NCBI GenBank assembly: GCA_000969725.1
Contig: JXSR01S008780.1
Reading direction: 5' to 3' (one strand)
Source: Ophiothrix spiculata
Taxonomy: Eukaryota > Echinodermata > Ophiuroidea > Amphilepidida > Ophiotrichidae
DNA: 27,778 bases
Shown here: piece by piece, positions 1-12,900 of the stretch
Position numbering within the stretch: position 1 is the first letter of the stretch
Layout of the letters: each line of letters opens with the position of its first letter
Notes under the pieces: model-generated
The model's database searches: none
What the model saw: only the letters and a program-made list of their open reading frames with translations
What the model was told of the DNA's origin: nothing
Program-made: the position numbers and the translations under genes

Positions 1-804
1 GCGAGACTACTGTTCGCGAACCATCTTGTTTGGTTATTTGTCCAAGGGAACTTCAAGCACATTTAATTTTGGTACAACAGGACATGAATTCAGAATCTTA
101 AAGGACCTTCCTTGTCATTAATTGAAATAACATTATTTCAAGAAGCACAGCCAGGTCTATTTAGTGAAAATTCAATTTCGATGGTCTTGTTTACGTCAAT
201 GATAGGCTGATTCATAAAATTTTGAAATTGAAAATATTTTCATAAATGTGACTTCAAATTAAAGATGACAAAATTAACAACAAAATGACATTTGAACCAT
301 CAATCAAGGTTAAATAATTACAAAGTTACATTAAAAAGAAGATTTTGTCAAATTCACAAAAAATCGTCCACCAATATGGCTGCCAACGTATTTCCCATAG
401 AGGTCAATGCAAAATATAAACCATTTTAGATTCTTAAAGCGTCACTTTCATAATCTCTAATTGAGTGTATATTGTTAATCAGTTGCTTACAAACACAACC
501 ATATATTCATATTTATTCAATTGACAGAATTTACAGACATAACTGGAAGTAAAACTTTTTTTTTTCAAAGACTTACACACAAAATTTTATTTTTGACATA
601 GTGCACACTTTTTGAAACGAAGGGCGCTATCGTTTGACTTATGTATGAATCCCCCTGTCAATGACTAATTTGATCCTTGCAGATAATGCAAATCATACAG
701 ATGGTGCACTCAATCATAGGTGTTGAACAGACATGTTTATATGTGACATAACCTGTCAGTCAATTTCAATTTCCATCTCTACTCATTATCATTTTCTATA
801 ATAG
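1..804. other. PRKDC intron, upstream part
   Basis: This is non-coding sequence before the first visible PRKDC exon. I see no open coding segment with splice sites, no clear terminal inverted repeats and no tRNA-like boxes. It ends in a polypyrimidine-poor but usable acceptor (ATAATAG just before 805). The gene clearly continues further left, because the first exon begins inside the protein. Confidence 0.6.
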
Positions 805-954
805 GTATACCAACAAACTATTATTCATCATGCCTTCTATCTATGGTCAGCCCAAGACACTTTGTCTGGAAGTCATAGCCAGTAGAATAGACAACATCTC
901 CAATGCTTTCATGGAAGTCAAGAATAAGGGCATCATAGAACTCCTCACTCACAG
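805..954 (+). CDS. PRKDC: PRKDC exon A (TLCLEV segment)
   Basis: The exon starts after ATAATAG and ends before GTAAAC, with phase AG|G into the next exon. The frame starting at 806 reads YTNKLLFIMPSIYGQPK, then TLCLEVIASRID, then KNKGIIELLTHR. It matches the helical-repeat segment of DNA-PKcs just before the CREQMYNILMW block. The 3' two-thirds of this exon and the start of the following intron are repeated several times immediately downstream. Confidence 0.9.
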
Positions 955-3900
955 GTAAACATATATCTATTTTCCCTCCCTCCACTCCCAATATTATTAG
1001 ATATGGCCAGCCCAAGACACTGCTAGAAGATATAGCCAGTAGAATTGATATTATCACAAATGCTTTTGAATGTGAATGGAAGTGAGGAAAAACTCATCAT
1101 AGAGCTCCTCACTCACGGGTAAACCTATTTATCTATTTTACCTCCCTCTACTCCCAATGTTATGGCCAACCCAAGACTCTGCCCAGAAGGTATGGCTAGT
1201 AGAATTGATATCATCACAAATGCTTTCATGGAAGTGAAAAAAAAATGATAGAACTCCTTACTCTAAGGTAAACCTATGTATCTATTTTCAATCCCTCCAC
1301 TCCCAACATTATTAACTATGGCCAACCCAAGATTCTGTCCAGCAGGTATAGCTAGTAGAATTGACATCATCACAAATGCTTTCATGGAGGTGAAAAAATC
1401 ACCATAATGCCTTCCTATATAACTTTATCAATTTTCCCTTCCTCCCTCCCTCTTCTCCCAATATTATCTATCTGTGGTCAGTCCAAGGCACTGGAAGTCA
1501 CATTAGCCACAAGAATTGATATCATCACCAGCCATTAGATTTGATATAATCACCAAAGCTTTCATGGCATGCTTTCATGGAAGTCAAAAATATAGGCATC
1601 ATAGGAAAACATATATCTATTTTCCCTCCACTCCCAAATATATAGACGTCTTTCTTTTTCTCAAATACAGGGATGAAGAAACCCAGTTAGTAGCTCTCAA
1701 ACTCGTCAACAGCATGTTGCACAGCCTGAGGCCTGCTGAGTTGCTATATCTCCTGCCGTCAGTGAAGACATTTAGTGGCCATTCCAGCCCAGCGTGTAGA
1801 GAGGTCATGTATGATATACTCATGTGGGTCTATGACAATTATCGGTAGGTACCATTATATTTGATTCATGAAGTAAAGGTATGATACAAGAATAATTGTG
1901 TATAAAGTGTTGTACATCATACTGTGTGAGTCGAAAGCCTTACTAATATCCTGTATCATACCGATGCAAAATGAATGTATTTATGTCAGTTGTGACATAG
2001 CGCAAAATAATAGAATTAAGATATTAAAGCAGCAATATGGAACTGAAAATATAGCTGCATGGGCAAAACTATTTGTTACGGTTGGGATATGCAATCATCA
2101 GTATACGGCCGTAATTGTTATAATACTGTGAACGTTAATATTTTCACCCTCAGTAAATTTTGCATGTGTCCAATTTTTAATCATTCCATGCGTTTGTCGC
2201 ACACATTATTTTTCGCAGTGCGTTGATTTTTACGCAAGACAAAATGAGTGCGAAGAGTGCAAAATTTACCATTTATACAATACGGTTACATACTTACTCA
2301 TAACTAATACTTAGTTAAATGGTTGGTATTCAGATAAATATAGGTCTTTTAATTAAATAGCCCCAAGTCATAAAGCGACACAACTGTGACAAGGTAGCTC
2401 TATGCATGGAAGAAGTATCCTGTTAATTTCATGAAATCAAAAAATTGTGTTGTTTGCTAGAGGCAAAAATAGGTCTAAAAATTGTCAAAAATAGAGGGTT
2501 ATTATAATCACCCTCTATAATCATTTGCCTCTTGACTTCTGTGTAAAATGTCATTTTACAAAAATGAAGTGTATCTTTTAAACACATTTATTTCATGTAC
2601 TAAAGTTTTCAAATATTTATCAGATAGTAAATGTCTATTACTCTATACATGTTTCGTATTATGATTTGGAGGATTCAAAATATTCAAAATAACATGTCCG
2701 CCAAAAAATGTCAGAGTTGTTTACATATCAGTTGCATTCCTCAGGTTTCTTACCCCCGGTCATCAAAATTTGCCTTTAAGTGACCATTTACTTTGTAAAA
2801 ATGTACCAAAGAGTATAAAAAATGGTGTTTCAAATAGACCCATCCACATTTTTGCATCACCCAAGGTTTACTCATCAAGTGGTATAGTAGTCCAAATCTT
2901 GAAAACCTTTAGGGTCATACCTAGGCGGAAGTAACTTCATTCCAATATGCTATGCCAATAACCCCAATCATAAGTTCAATAATGGTCCTATTTGTAATTT
3001 TTAACATGTTATTTGTGACCTGCTCCCATGAAACCCACACAAAGTCACCAGAACACTTATGTAGTTACATCCCAATACACTTGCCGATAATCAATCGAAT
3101 ACAAACGAATTTTCTTAAGGAAATATTGACTTTTGATGGACAAAACATTGAGCAATGCCAACAAGTGATATATCATTTTAAAGCTTGAAATGTCAGCATT
3201 TTCAATATTGGCAAATCAGAAAAATTAGTTTTCCCGACTTTGTCCGGGTTTTGTGGGAGCAGGTCACATTTACTTCTCAATAGGGCATATTATAACTTTT
3301 ACCTGAAAGCAATTTAAGATATTTTTTGTTTTTATTTATATTTTGATTTTATATTTTTTCGATTTACTTGAAGGAATATGGCTGGGTAAGTATGTGCATG
3401 ACTTCATGATGATATAAAGCTTGAATATTTGATTTTGCAATCCTTATAGTAACCATTTTTTTTATAGCAACCAATAGATCTTATTTATGGAATTTTCTAT
3501 CTTGGGTCTGTTCACTAGACCGCGTTACCTCTTATGCTTGTCTCAAGAGTTCTTATGCAACATTTCTGTTTAAAGCGCAACCAGTAGCTAATATAAAGAA
3601 TGTATTTCTGCAGATGATCAGTGATGAATATCAACAAGCTGAACTCAAAAAGAGCCATATGTTTAACCCTGACTCCCAAGAAATATCTGTGTCAAAAATG
3701 CAGAATTTTTGTCGCTTGAGATTCAACCTCTTGAATCCTGACCTACACTAAATCTTGAAGCATGCAACAAGCAGCTGATTGACGTTCTTAAATTAACCAA
3801 TATGACCAAACAGGGAAGTAAATAAGTCTGTATTTCTCAAATCATAACAACGTGAAACATGATTTGGTCCTAATAATCAATCATTACTACTAGTCTCTTA

Positions 3901-6900
3901 GGGATCCCCTCCAAATTGTCCCTTTGATATCAAAGGGACCCGTTAAGCTCCCTTTAAACATAATCCCTTAGGAATTTGATGTAATTCTTGAAATATTTGC
4001 TTGAAAGTCATTATGTTCTGTCTACAGGACTGTTTCAGGGCCGATTTTATATTTGGACTTGGGCATATTCCTTGATTTGTTATGAATTTTGTTGAATACA
4101 GACCATTGGAATTAAACTAGCCTAGATGAAATGTCTTTTGCTGTGTTGTTTGTATCAATAAAACTGCCAGTATTTGATGTTACCTTTCTTTGCTGTATGT
4201 GTGCAATACTGTATGCACTTGAATCAATTTACCTTGGGAAGTATATCAACTCAACCTGCAGCTGACTGCCCAAAACCGTCAGTTCTGGATGGTTGCTATT
4301 GTCTTGAACAAAAGCACTGCCCAGAGCCGGCATTTCCGGACGGTCAGCCAAAGTTGAGTTTTGAAGCAGCCCCTTGATAATATTAAATCTTATCTAGACA
4401 ATACTTTCTTCATCATTTTTGTCTGTGGATACCAGATATATTTCTCAAACTAAATATGCACCTGTCCAATATAATACCATATACATGACAAGATAAATTG
4501 ATGAATCTAAAGCTGAAATCATGCTTGACGCAAACCAAAACACATGGAGGTTGTATATTGGATGTTTTTACGGATTAATTTCAAAACACAACACCATAAA
4601 TTGAGTTGATAAAAGTTGAACTTTTTTATTTTCCATGCTCATGTTGTCTGCTGCTGCAATCCATTTGCATTTTAACTCTTAAAATTATTGCGCATGCATC
4701 CAATCAAAATTGGGTGCATTTCAAATTGGGTGCATTTTGAGTATGAATTCAGCTCTATCTTTTATTCCCACAATTTTATGCTCTAAATAAAAGATATTGC
4801 TGTTGGTGTTTCCCTCAAATCAAGAGAATCAAAATGCAACAAACAGCATAGCAGAGCCCACAATTAATAAATAAATACCCTATCAATATGACTAACTTGC
4901 ATGCTTAAAATGCTATATTTTCATTTTGATTTCACAAACATTTTCTTTTTATATTCACAATGATTTTAAATCGTTAACACCCAAAATGATTGTTTATTTA
5001 CACCATGCATGTACTGATTTCCAAACTCAGCATCTATTTGATTTCTACAAAGTATAAGGCAGTATCTTCATATCAGGGCACATGCCATCTACATTATTAT
5101 ACCCTGGAAAAATCCTGCAGAAATATCTAATTAATGTATTTTTTTTAATTTAATGTATTTTTAGGGATGAAGATTCGAGACAAGAAGAAGGGGCAGATGA
5201 GGTCCTTGAGATGGCTAAGGATACACTGCTACAAGGACTGTCAGATGATGAGCAGGGACATAGGTTGGTTATTGATTGTTGTTGTAAATTTTGTGTAAAC
5301 ATGTTGTTAGAATTGAATACACCAGAATAAGAACATCCTAACTCCAATAGCTCCCTTCTGTTAAGTTATGTAAAATATAAATGCATATAAATCTCTGAAA
5401 ATGCTTTCAAATCACTAGAAAACATTTCCATGTCTTTATCCAAATCATAGTGTCACATTTGACCTTGTAGTTGACTTTGGTAGACTTGTTAGATAATTTT
5501 CCTAGCATATAGTTGCATATTCACACAAGTTCTACCAGGACTAACTTTATTTCTGGATTAGTCATTCTTGGAATAGAAATAACTCACAGTGCTGGATTAT
5601 AAAAAGCCTTGGATAACTAGCCAGTGGAATAACTTAAGTTTTAATTTCAAATAGCAAGTGATTAAACCAATGATAGAAATAAATAATTATTCCTAGAATA
5701 AAGTTATTCCATTTTGTGAATACGGACCTATGTGTGTAATTTAGCGATGGAGAAACAAAACTTGAGTGCAGGAAAGTGGGATAAGAAAGTGAAAATGCAA
5801 TCAGATTTCATTCTGGACTGCAGGAAATACGAGGCAAAAGAGAAATGTATTGGACAATGTAAACAAAAATCCAGGTTAAAGGTTGCATTTACAAACAATT
5901 GGGCTCTGCAATCTGGATTTTTGTTTACAATGTCAAATACATTTTTGAGTGGCTTATAGTTTATGTGTATGGGTGTTCATCTGGTGATGATTTGCTTTAT
6001 ACTGAATTGCAAAAGGCTTTTAAGAGAAGGAAAGAAAACTAAGTTTTGCATTTGGGTTGGTGGTTCATTTTTACCCCTTGAAATATTCTAAAAAAATTGT
6101 ATCATTTTTCTTTATCTTTTCAAGGATTCGTGTGAGCAATTTCTGGAGTCACGAGACACGCCTGCCTACAGGGACACTAGATCGCTTGGTAGCTATGTTA
6201 GAATGTATGTATTCTCCTGGCACTGAGCACCAATACCTGAGCTATGCAACCAGTTTACTCCTGGAAATGACTTCAAAGAGTCCTGACTTCAAGAGGGAGC
6301 TGTTTGAACACCCATTGCAGGAATGCAAGTTTGAGGTGAGACTTAAGCAAAACTGGGGAGGGGGTGTTTGAGAATAACAGATTTTGACCACTCAAGTATT
6401 ACTGTACCTGGTCTACTGGAAAAAACATCTGAGAGTCCCTACTTCAAGTGGGAGTTGTTTAAACATCTAGCACAGGAATATAAGTTTATGGTGAAACTGA
6501 AAGCAAAGTGTGTTTTATACTTTTAGTGCATATTCTTTATTGGTATTAGTCTCATACTGTTGTAGTATCAGTCATCGTTCATTTTGATGGTCATGGATTC
6601 AAATCCTCTTGAGCGGTGTGTAGAGCCCAAGATATTAACTCTTAACGTGTTCCTCTTAACAAAGGTGTCAAACTTATATTTGCATACTCTGGTGCTAGAA
6701 AGATTACAGGTTTGGTGTCCAAAGATGTTCTCTATGCTGAGAGACATTTGTTTGCAACTTATGCTCAAACATAATCACTTAAATGAATAATGAATGTCTC
6801 TTACTGTTTGAGATATTGTATAACTGGATGAGAGCGCATGTTTTTTCCCTGTAGGAAGAAACACAATCTTGCAATCTCACCACCTGTGTTTTGTTGAGTT

Positions 6901-9900
6901 CTATTAAATCATCACCAGGAAGCAGCGGTTCCCAAACCCAATCTGGCTCTTTGTATCCTGAACTCATTGCCTTCTACAAATGAAACACATAAAAACAGAT
7001 CTGCAGAACTTTTGCCTCATTGGGTCATTTATTCATATCAACAAATGAGTTAGTTCATCTTGAAATGTATACAATGTCATTTCACATATGCATTATAAAT
7101 TTAACCAAATATAACATAATGATTATAAGATACAATGTACACATTATCTTACAAATAGATCAATTCTCAAATGTATAAAAGGCCTACTAATTTGTACATT
7201 CATTAAACCTTTATTTCAAGCACTTTAAGGGCCCTGTCAACCCTTCATTTTCAGAAATGGTTAATGCACTGTAACTCAGCGACGGATAATTTAATCCAAA
7301 TCAAACTCACATTTGAAGAAGTGGATTTGCATACTGAACATGATGGTCAGCTTATTGTTGGACCAAAATGTGCAATTTTGGCCCTAAGGTCCAAAAATCA
7401 TGTTTTTGGCCCAAAATTTTACGGGAAAGCTATCTCAATTTTGTTTTGGTAAAATTTTGAACCATTTTACTTTTTAGAATCTAGAAAGCAATATCTAGGA
7501 ACCATTTCTCAAATTTTTGATTTTTATCTTATTTTTGGAAATATTGCTAAAAATAGGTCAAAATATGGCATATTTGGCCAAAAATGGTGTCAGGAGTGGG
7601 ATTTTTGACATTTTTTGGACCAACTTTTGGCGATATCTCAAAAAATAAGAAAAAAATCAAAAATTTGAGAAAAGCGTTCCCAGATATTACTTTCTAAATT
7701 CTAAAAAATGAATTGGTAAAAATTTTTACCGAAGCAAAATTTAGTTAGCTTTCCCGTAAAATTTTGGGCCAAAAACATGATTATTGGACCCTAGGTCCAA
7801 AATTACACATTTTGGTCCAAAAAATGACCTGACCATCATGTTCAGTATGCAAATCCGCTTCTAGAAATGTATACTTTTATTTGAATTTAATTATCGGTTG
7901 CTAAGTTACAGAGCAAAAGGCTCATTCCAGTGGAAACTGAACCTTTTTTTATTTCAAGCAAAAAATCAGCTTTTTTATTCGACCACATAAGCATGTTTTT
8001 CAGTCATACATTTGTTACTTGGTACGTAAGAAGTATTTTCCAAACAGAAATTGTAAAGTTTGTCTATCCGTGCATGAATGACAAACGTTACCAAAAGTTA
8101 CACCTAAATGTCACAAACGTTACCAAACGTTACAACACAAAACAATGCATTAAAATTATTCCTGGCGATATAATGTTCTGTAATTTTTATGAAATATTTG
8201 TAAATATGTTTCCCATAATCGGTGTAAGGCGCAATAAAAAAATTGTTGACACTTCAGAGAAATTGTACTTTGAAGTCATTCGAAGCGAAAAACCATTTCC
8301 GTGCGCGGTCACAAACGTTACCGAACGTTACATGGTCTTTACTCAGGATTTTGGCAATTGATTTAATTTTCAAACATCTACATGTCTTGACTCCACCAGT
8401 AGGCACCATTATCAACAACAAACTTGTTGATATAATGTTTTTGCTAGGTTCTGTGGCCATTTAAAAGTAAAATTTCTCAATTTTTTGGTCACAAACGTTA
8501 CTTTGGAATGAGCCAAAAAACATTTATGAAAAAAGGGTTAACAGAGCCCTTAAGTGCACCAATTCACATCATTCTTGTATTCATTTACTAGTATGATTAT
8601 TTCCCTATATTGAATAGTTGGAATTCAAAAGTTACAGTAGGATAATGCACACTGGCCCAAACAAGATACAATATACATACATTACTCTTCGAGTAAAGTA
8701 CTCTTCAGAGACATTATCACATACTGGTTCAACATCCAGTAATATAGATATCTTTAATCTAAACTTGGTTATTTGAATAGTTTGGTTATTTGGGCTACAA
8801 TGTGGACTAGAAATGACAGAAAATTGACAAGAAATGGACAAAAATTCAAAGGAAAAGGGAAAAACAGGGCCATGTAAATCAAAGCCAAAGGATACTAAAG
8901 CACCAACACTCATTTATGACATACAAATTGTATTAAATTTACCTAAATTATTGTGTCAGTCACCTCCCACATATAAATCCCCTTATGGTAAATCTTTGTG
9001 TAGATTCCTGTCGAATCCTTGATGACAATCATTTTCAAATATCGTAATCGTCATTTTTTTTTTTCAAAACTACTGCTCAAATGAAAAGGAGTTACATTTA
9101 CTGAAATGAAATAGACACAAAGAATAACCCTTTTTATTCTTCCTTTAGTACGCACAATAAAAGTCCTTCAGATTCATTAAATCTTGGGAGAGGAGGGAGG
9201 GAAAAAATTTCTTTCAAGATGTTCATTGTATACATCCTTCTTCAACGGGAGGCAAAAATTTTATGTCAGGTCTGTTGAATACCAAGACAGGGCCTGCTAT
9301 ATTGATTTGAATAACATAAGAAAGGCCACCCTATAATCAGCCCTTATGGAATTACAACAAAGGAAAACAAGTTAACTAGCATTGACTACTAATTTTATTG
9401 CACCTTCCAAGAATACAATAAACCCAATTCAGGCCCTTTTACACAAAAGAAAACCTTGGTGGTGTAATAACCGGTGGTTAGGACTTGAAGGTGAGACTCC
9501 CCTGACAAGTGGGTATTTCATTTGCTTAGGCAATGTGGTTTACTTGCTATTCAGGTCGTAAACGTTATTGTACTAATCTTTACTTGAAATCCACCCTGCA
9601 GGAAATCACCATTGACCATTCCTGGAAGAAGCGTAACCTTGCCATCTCCACGCCTATGTTTGTTGAGACTCAGTCCAGCCAGTCATCACCAGGAAGCGGG
9701 GGTTCCCAATCCCAATCTGGCTCCATGTCAGGGCAAGTGAGAGCAACACAAGATGTGCAACAGTTTACAGCCACCCAAGATCTAGGTATGACAGTTCAGT
9801 TCTAGGGATTTTTGTGTTTTTAAATTTGACTTCATAGCAAATAGTTTGGAGAGAAATTCAGACATAAAATTTCAGTTTTTAAAAGCTAAATATGTCAAAA

Positions 9901-12900
9901 AAATTGGGTACATGATTTCAGTCATACTAAAATCAGTGTTGCTCTTCCAATATTGAAAGCCTGGCCTACAAGAATGTCTTGCTAGACTATGCTGCGCCAT
10001 GTTTACTTTGGAGGTCATCAGTCCAAATATTTTGTTTTGCACCAATCGATCAAACAGACAGGATCAATTAAAAAGAAGTTAGAGGGATAAACTTTTGAGT
10101 ATTATTTGTTGCTGGTGACATTTTGTAGCTTACTATTTCTGTCTCGCATTTCTTATTTTTAATCAACAGATGCAGTGGCGAGTAGAAAGAATGCCTACAA
10201 CTGGCTAACTGGAAGTCAGGACACCTTTGCAGACTACTCTGCTAGTAGTACGAGTACTGACCAATCCTCCCTCTTATTCACTATTGGGTCTAGCAGTAAG
10301 AAGACTAGGAAAACTGACAAGAGGGCTGTGACAACTCAGGCTAATGTTGGAGGGTTTGGACAGCAGAGGTTGAGACCTGATCAGGATGAAACTGATTCTG
10401 GGTCTGGTAAGATAACCGCACAGAATTGATGGCAATTTCGTCCAAATTGATTGGCCAAAATTATCATAATGTGAATGAGCACTATTGCTGAGTTATATTG
10501 AGTAACACCACATGCCGTTTCAGGGATTAATCTTTTCATGTTGCTGGTCCTCAAATGTGGAACAATCTGCCGCAACACATCCACGAAGCTACTTCCATTA
10601 CCATTTCAAGAGCCTCCTAAAATCTCACCTGTTCAATACTGCATGATTTGTTTTCGTGTTTTTCACATTTTATTTTTGTTTGTTTATTTTGTAGATTTAA
10701 GGATTGTAACGCAAGTCTGTAGTTGTAAGTTCTTCTGTACTGCACCTTGAATTTGTTAATGAAAAGGCGCATTATAAATCCTGCATGTATGTATGTATAT
10801 GTATGTCTTTCTAACATTTGCATTAGAGGTTTTGTCACACACTTTTAATCACAACTGAGAACATTTCACAATTAGTGTTCCCGCTAAGGCCGTATGTCGC
10901 AAAATTGGTGCAGAAGCTCCGAAAATTGGCGCAAAGGGTTCCCAAAACAAAGAGTCAAAAATAGGGTTTGGGTTATACACAACTTTCACTTATTTTTGTT
11001 TTATTCAGATTATATTCAAAATTACTATCATTTTTGAGGTGATCTTTCCGAAATTGGCAAATCTATATCAGGGGAGCAATTGTGTTTGGACATATGACAT
11101 AAAAGCAGCTCGGTAGACTGATTAAACAAATTTATTTTTGTTCGAGTTGAATCTGATGTGGTTTCATTCTGTCCCATATTTTTATTGTAAAATCATGCAA
11201 TTTGAGTGGACTGTTGGAAGTATAGAAAGAAGTTCAACTAAATCCAGTTTCTTTTTTATTGTCACCTGAAAATTAGTGTGTCATTCAGAATTCCCACTTT
11301 TCAACATATGTTCTTAATCTAGTAAACGTTGCAACATTTGATATAAGGAACTTTCTTAAAACAAAAGATGAACATTGCTTTCATCCTCGTCATATTTTAA
11401 GCATTTCTGGAAATGGAGTAGCAGTAATCTTGTATTTTAGTTTTTATTTTATTGGCAATCAAGTTGATATACTATACTCCCTAAATCTTTAAGTATGCAG
11501 CAAGCAGCCAACTAATGCATTTAAACCAATCTGACTATATGGGAAGTAAATTAGTACTACTTTTCAAATCATAACCACATACCAAATCTTGCTTAATATT
11601 CAAATGAACTTATGTTCAATGTTTGTCCATGTGGTAGTATACAAATACAACATGGTATTGAGGGAAGTAGTGAAAATTACTGATCCCGCGGTGTTGGATG
11701 CGTGTGACTACTTCCCGACACAAAGCGGCGAAGCGGAGGGAAGTAGTCACACGCATCCAACAACGAGGGATCAGGAATTTTCAATACTTCTCAAAATAAA
11801 CCATGTTGTTTTTGTTTTACTATACCTCATAAATATTTCACTGAATGTACTGAATGTAATATAAGCAAAACCAAAAATCAACTAAGTGGTAGTAGGGGTG
11901 CGATAGTTTTTCAATTTTTTCCCTGCATGGGCATTACGCGCAATCGGGGAAGTAGGCAAAATGCTGTTATGCGCATTAGGTTGAACTGTCCAATTATATT
12001 TCAGGATTGCATAATGAATATTTATGAGGTTTAGTAACAACAAATTAGCCAAAAATAATACCAAAATCATGAAGGTTCATGTTCAAAATATATTAATACG
12101 CAGTGATTTGGTCTTAATCAATCATTACTCAATCTCTTACACAATACAAAAACCACCAGTTCACAAGGGATGTAACAGAATCTGATTGCTTACTGCATAT
12201 TGTTCTAGGTTTATAGGCAGGAGTGGAGGACATCTGGACATCTTGTTTACATCCAGGACCTTTGTCCATTTAGGGCGGTGAAAACAATTGCCGACTTCCC
12301 TTTCAAATCTATGGAGAAAATGCCAGTTCTTGGAAATTATGATTGATTCTAGCAAATTTTCAGATTCCAAAATCATGTGATATGTGTGAAATTCAAACCA
12401 CAACAAGATGACAAACAGCTCATTTCACAGATCTTCTTCTTGTTAAAAATGAAAGAAAATGAAGGAATGCCTGGCTGAATGAAGTATTGATTGTTTTCAC
12501 CGTGCACAAAATCCAACGCGAGTTAAATTTATGTTATTATGCTGCGTATGACATATAGGTCCACTTTCAGTATAAGTATAATATGATTTGAACTGTATTT
12601 CTTATATCAAGGTGGTCCAGACAAAGATGTCCTTCGTCTCAAGAAACGCTTCCTCAAAGACCATGCTGCTACTAGTGCCTATTTTATGAAGAAAGCCGTC
12701 AGAGAGAAACAGATGCGAGAGGCGAGTAATTTATTTGATTTATAAGGGGATATGCAAAAATTTAACCCATAGATCAAAAATGTCTATCTGTGTTCTGAAG
12801 GACACACACCTGTAAATAATATAAATAATAACATAGGCAAGAATAAATAGATGTGAAAGTGTGAATGGGGTTGCACTCCTTTGAATAAGGCTTCAATCAC

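Larger units (their letters stand above)
3272..5164. other. PRKDC intron, remainder
   Basis: No exon is visible until the acceptor TTTTTAG at 5164. The stretch contains one dispersed repeat (about 3751-3960) and one imperfect inverted repeat (about 4245-4372), listed separately. The rest is A+T-rich and featureless. Confidence 0.5.
5264..6124. other. PRKDC intron with two fold-back elements
   Basis: No exon is visible in this intron. It contains the MITE at 5518-5722 and the hairpin repeat at 5842-5945, described separately. It ends in a clear polypyrimidine tract and TTTTCAAG before exon D. Confidence 0.6.

Noticed and set aside
1516..1848. 110-codon + strand frame starting with ATG at 1516
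   Set aside because: Only 1671-1844 is coding, as a PRKDC exon with a proper acceptor. The upstream part is the last decayed exon copy and intron.
7930..8361. 143-codon frame inside the TTAA element
   Set aside because: It shows no family resemblance. Its repeated VTNVT words come only from the DNA motif GTCACAAACGTTAC, and it lies in a non-autonomous element.
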